Assembly: GCF_901709675.1 (NCBI RefSeq) | Contig: NC_051098.1 | Span: 12,677,918 to 12,741,917, forward strand | Source: Syngnathus acus | Lineage: Eukaryota; Chordata; Actinopteri; Syngnathiformes; Syngnathidae | Length of the DNA: 64,000 nt | Direction of reading: 5' to 3' | Part shown: one piece after another, positions 60,441-64,000 of the stretch | Numbering within the stretch: the stretch's first letter is position 1 | How the letters are laid out: the number at the start of each line of letters is the position of its first letter | Made by a program: the position numbers and the translations under genes | The notes under the pieces: generated by a model | The model's input: the letters and a program-made list of their open reading frames with translations, nothing else | What the model was told of the DNA's origin: nothing | Databases searched by the model: none

Positions 60441-62275
60441 GCATAGCGATGGGCAACGCTAACGAAACAAACCAGTTAGCGCATTCGACTTTTTTCATGC
60501 CTTTGGCACGCCGAGTTGTATGTTTAAATGGCGGAAAGATGACGAGATTCTCTCCTGGACCCAAAATGTAGGAGAGAGGCTGCTCTACTCTGAGTCACCT
60601 CCCCGCCCCCCCGCAGCCGCCATTAGCCCACCTTATGAGGGCTTTCGTGAGAGAGCACCTTGAGTGCGCCAGGACAAAGCCGGCCTTTGTGGCCGAGAGA
60701 GCCTACTTGGTATGCCGCGGGTTAAGAGTGGATGTTTTTTTGCAGACGCTTCCCGCTCGTGGACTCGGGAAGGTTGGGGTGGGGGGCGGCTCTATCTTGA
60801 CCCCACTTAAACGGGAGACAATGAGCGCACTTGAGCGCTCGCTTTTCATCATTTTACGGCGGCGAGAAAGAAAGGGAAAAAATCTGGCATGACCTCATGG
60901 TCGGGCATCGGGAGCTAATTTGAGAACGTAACCGACGATGTTAATAAGCAAACGGCATCGATGGCGTCGTGCAGATCAATGCGGGGCAACTTCTTCAATT
61001 GCGAAAGAAAGTTCAACGCTGGAGAAACAACAAAGCACTCAAGTTGAATCACAAAGTGCAACAAATTGTTTGTCTTCCATTTAGGGATGCTAAGCACAAA
61101 AAAATTGTCCACTTTGTTTTTTAGAAAAGCGCAACATCCAAAATGCCATGTTATTGCAAAAATGCCAAAGAAAAATCAAATCACTTGCAGCTTGAGGGCT
61201 TCATTCCCAAATAGTGACACCACTACAAACAACAACTGCAATAACTCCCCCGAGAGAAACAATGAATGTTTACTTTATTAGCAGACAGAAGTTTTCCACT
61301 GGTGAGAGTTTGCAGTTATTGCCGTTTTGGGATTATTTATCACGGTCGTTTAATCTTGATACACTTCAAATATGCAAGATGTTGGAAACGGAAAGACGGA
61401 GCTTGGAATAATGCCAGCGTCCTAATGCCGAGCAGATAAAACAAAGAGGATTATGGGTAATGTAGTCGCTGCCTGTTTTAGCCGGGGCGGATGAAGCAGA
61501 TGAATTTTTTTTTTTTCCAAATTTTCAAAAGCTTTACAGCTTATATGCGCTGTTTTGTTTACCAAGGATGCTCGCAAGCATCGATGATCATTTTCATTGC
61601 CAAGCAAATGTTCATGATTGTGTGCGGGCAGAGTATGCTAACTAAATTGATGACTCAGCAGACAAGTCTAATAATTCAAACCAAATGTTTCATTTAGCAG
61701 TAAATTTGGTACTGAAAAGTCGCCAGTGGCCATTTAAAATGAAACATTCAGTCCGACGGCTCTCGATTTTAAATTCTGTATACTTGACGCATGAAATTTG
61801 AGATTTTGCCCTTGTGTCAGATTTATTTTTGCCACAGACATTAGCAAAAAAAAAAAACGCTTTAGGATAGTTTCATGCGATTGTTTTCTCGGGAAGGTCC
61901 TCTTTGTTTGGAGTTTCGGCAAAGAATGGCTGTTTGTACGAGGCTTTACAGGGGGGGGGGGTGCGTGTGTGACATGTCACCATTGTTTTTTGCCATGTGA
62001 CATTCTTCTGTTGGCGGCTCCATGAGTGCTTTGTGTCCTTATGAAATGATTGCTGTGTTTGCCCGCTGCCCCTTGAGGTGGCGTGAGGCTTTAGCCAAAT
62101 GGAAACTTTTTCTCACACTATTTTGCCCTTTTTGTCCCGCATCAGAGAAATCAAACTTTCCGTGACTACACACAAAAAAGAAAAGCTGATTGCAAGATGC
62201 TTGCTCTTTCACTCTCCATTCTATGGTCGGCCATCTTGTCCATCCCACCTCTTGAAAGACGTGCGCTTTTGTCGA
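60441..62275. other. Non-coding segment
   Basis: A GC-rich stretch at 60560-60880 contains G-runs. The rest is AT-rich, with T-runs at 61505-61516, an A-run near 61845 and a G-run at 61950-61959. No exon recognised. Confidence 0.4.
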
Positions 62276-62346
62276 TTTTCACCCCAAACAACCACGAGTG
62301 CATTTTCCTGGAAAATGAAAATGCACATCTGGTTGTTGTGTGAGAG
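62276..62346 (+). ncRNA. miRNA-like hairpin candidate (71 nt)
   Basis: Arms 62287-62307 and 62317-62337 are complementary at 18 of 21 positions with a three-base internal mismatch and a 9-nt terminal loop. Below a small asymmetric bulge, the stem continues for about six more pairs (TTTCAC with GTGAGA, one wobble). Size and mismatch pattern resemble a pre-miRNA. I do not recognise a known mature miRNA, and no flanking inverted repeat shows it to be a MITE, though that remains possible. Confidence 0.25.
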
Positions 62347-62640
62347 CACATTATTATTATTATTTATGGAAGTTTCCTTTTCTGTCCCCGGGCCGGCTCC
62401 TGATTAAATCTCCGATACTGATTGTGGCCTTGAGTGGCGGCGATCGATCGTCATTTAGTCACGGGATTAAATGAATACGTCACGAGGTGCGACGCTCCCT
62501 GCCCAGATAAACGACGGGGCCTTTGCGTTTGATGCCACGGAGCCGTGGGGGGGGGGGGGGTGCCTTTTAATGCCCCCTCATTGTGGCAGAGTGGATGGCG
62601 CGGGTCGTCATCAGACATTCCGTGTCATCACCGTGCCTCA
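62347..62640. promoter_or_regulatory. CNE-like segment
   Basis: Contains CTGATTAAATCTCC, GGCGATCGATCGTCATTTAG, CACGGGATTAAATGAATACG (GGATTA core) and CCCAGATAAACGACGG. A G-run (62547-62560) interrupts it. Non-coding. Confidence 0.25.
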
Positions 62641-63054
62641 GGAACTCTGAGTAGCCCCGAGAAAAAAATCCGCCGTTGCTTCTCTGCGTTGGTACTTTAT
62701 CAAAGGAGGCTTTTTTATGATGCCGGGTGTCTCGACTAAAGGTATCTGAGATTCGCGGGTCAAAATCCACAACCGATAGATTTCCAACACATTTTGTCCA
62801 AAGCAATGGTTTTTCGTGATAGTGGTTCTGTCGCATGCTAACTTGAGTGAATCACTACAGCATTCAATTACTAATTTTCTGTCAATTGTTATTTGCTGAA
62901 GACAGATTTTTGTCACAATTTGATTTCAGATCCATTGTAAGATGAATATTTCAAAATGCGAGCATTACAAATCAATCAATATGCAATCATTACAAATGAC
63001 AGGCAGAGTATCAAGGGGTTGAAGGCTTTACCCCGTTTCTTGCCCAAATCTATC
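62641..63054. other. Non-coding segment
   Basis: AT-rich; nothing recognised. Confidence 0.45.
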
Positions 63055-63126
63055 TGGGGTGGGTTCCAGTTCCACTTTGACCCAAATCAGGATATACGGT
63101 TTGAAAAGAAATGAATGGATGGATTT
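63055..63126 (+). mobile_element. SINE 3'-tail fragment
   Basis: GGGGTGGGTTCCAGTTCCAC, then CAGGATATACGGTTTGAAAA and AATGAATGGATGGA, match the layout of the fish tRNA-SINE tail (GGCTCCAGC, AAGCGGT, ATGGATGGATGG). It is decayed and lacks the tRNA head. Confidence 0.5.
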
Positions 63127-63400
63127 TCTGGCAGCTTTATAATGTGTCTGTTTTAATAGTGATTGACATGTTTTTTTGCCGTAAATTGGATTACCGCCAT
63201 GTTCTCCAATTGAGTTAGCCTTTTTTTTTCTCCCCTTTTTCAATGGCATCATTACCTCGTGCCAAAGCCCCCCCCCACCCCCCTTTAATACCAGACAGCC
63301 GCTGCTTTTATTGTGTCTAACAACACAGTTCGATAGTTGCTGTGTGTCACAGTCTTCTGCCCGCTGTTTTTGGATTCATTTTGAGAGAAAAGAAAAAAAC
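63127..63400. other. Non-coding segment
   Basis: T-rich and C-run low complexity (63218-63285). No gene. Confidence 0.5.
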
Positions 63401-63720
63401 AACGCTGTTAAAATCCATCTTAGCGTCATTACAAGTGGAGCAAATTGGCTCAATTTTGTGCATGCGGTGGATGCATAATTGCGCACCTTCCCGTTGTTTA
63501 CTAGCTTGATCACACCAGGGATATGATTGTGTGGTTCATAAATAATTTGGCTTATTGTGGTCAGCGTGCATACTCGCCAGTGCCGCTTTCACGAAGATAA
63601 TAAGGCTTTTCGTTGGACATTGTGAGAGAAATATTATCGCAACAATAGGTCTGTTATTTGGAGTTTGCGATGGGCGACAACTTCACTGCGTCACACTCAA
63701 AAGCAGTTTCTGATGTAGCA
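63401..63720. promoter_or_regulatory. CNE-like segment
   Basis: Non-repetitive DNA with GTGCATGCGGTGGATGCATA, ATAATTGCGCACC, TTGTTTACTAGC (forkhead-like TGTTTAC), GGTTCATAAATAATTTGG and GATAATAAGGC. Non-coding on both strands. Confidence 0.3.
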
Positions 63721-64000
63721 ACATTAGCATGAGCGCCGCTAAAGGCGGAAACTATTGAAGTGCTCCTCGTCCTAGTTTTGTAGTCCTAGCGAGTCCTCGT
63801 CCTAAATGTTGTGAGTGGAGCTGGAAATGCGAGTGATTAGCGGCGAGGGTCCAGCTGCAGTCAGCCGTCGACGTTTTCTGTTTACGTGGAGGCCGTTGTA
63901 CGTATTCACTTGAATGCACCGCTGCGCTGGAGGGGTTAGCTTTTGATCCTGGAAGGAGTCCCTAGTATCCCCCCCACTTCAGCCTTGCATGGTTGAGGCT
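63721..64000. other. Window end, non-coding
   Basis: CpG-containing unrecognised sequence with the small duplication GTCCTCGTCCTA / AGTCCTCGTCCTAAA at about 63765-63805. No exon recognised. Confidence 0.4.

Noticed and set aside
50274-64000. miR-708, hosted by an early TENM4 intron in mammals
   Set aside because: I looked for the mature sequence on both strands in the stretch after the 50-kb exon and did not see it. If this is tenm4, the miRNA would lie beyond the window.

Overview
The window looks like a compact ray-finned (teleost, probably percomorph) genome. Coding exons are interrupted by very short GT-AG introns (63 and 67 bp), CpG is frequent, and several relics resemble fish-type non-autonomous hAT elements, MITEs and tRNA-SINE pieces. 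No bacterial, plasmid, phage or CRISPR feature was seen. Only two protein genes can be supported with confidence, both on the + strand. No database search was possible, so gene calls rest on remembered family sequences and synteny, and the species is not identified.

Layout. 1-2612 holds the last five exons of prcp (lysosomal Pro-X carboxypeptidase), including the catalytic Asp and His. The catalytic Ser lies upstream of the window. At 3.6-4.4 kb a promoter-like segment (CRE-like and ETS motifs) is followed by a tandemly duplicated, 5'-exon-like sequence; each copy has a perfect GTAAGT donor. At 7656-8537 lies intronless fam181b, encoding a short form (293 aa) with a YAP-like TEAD-binding Omega loop. 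From about 9.6 to 49.7 kb there is no recognisable coding gene. This gene desert has several GC-balanced, homeodomain-motif-rich segments that look like conserved non-coding elements. It also holds CTCF-like sites, a 180-bp TCTA microsatellite, two roughly 0.3-kb hAT-type elements with target-site duplications, and SINE debris. At 49.75-50.45 kb is a CpG-rich promoter/first-exon candidate ending ATG|GTAAGC. From 50.5 to 64 kb the sequence is again non-coding, with MITE-like relics, a degenerate gene-desert repeat and one miRNA-like hairpin.

Context. In human 11q14.1, PRCP and FAM181B are neighbours in the same orientation. They are separated by a large gene desert from the 5' end of TENM4, which is transcribed in the same direction. 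The order and strand here match, so the 50-kb first exon is most simply an upstream (possibly non-coding) tenm4 exon and the desert its (and fam181b's) regulatory landscape. That link is inference: no teneurin coding exon lies inside the window.

I did not find a clearly new biological system. The best leads are the duplicated 5'-exon cassette next to fam181b, the 50-kb first exon, the CTCF-like/CNE architecture, an orphan exon candidate at 14.5 kb and the hairpin at 62.3 kb.
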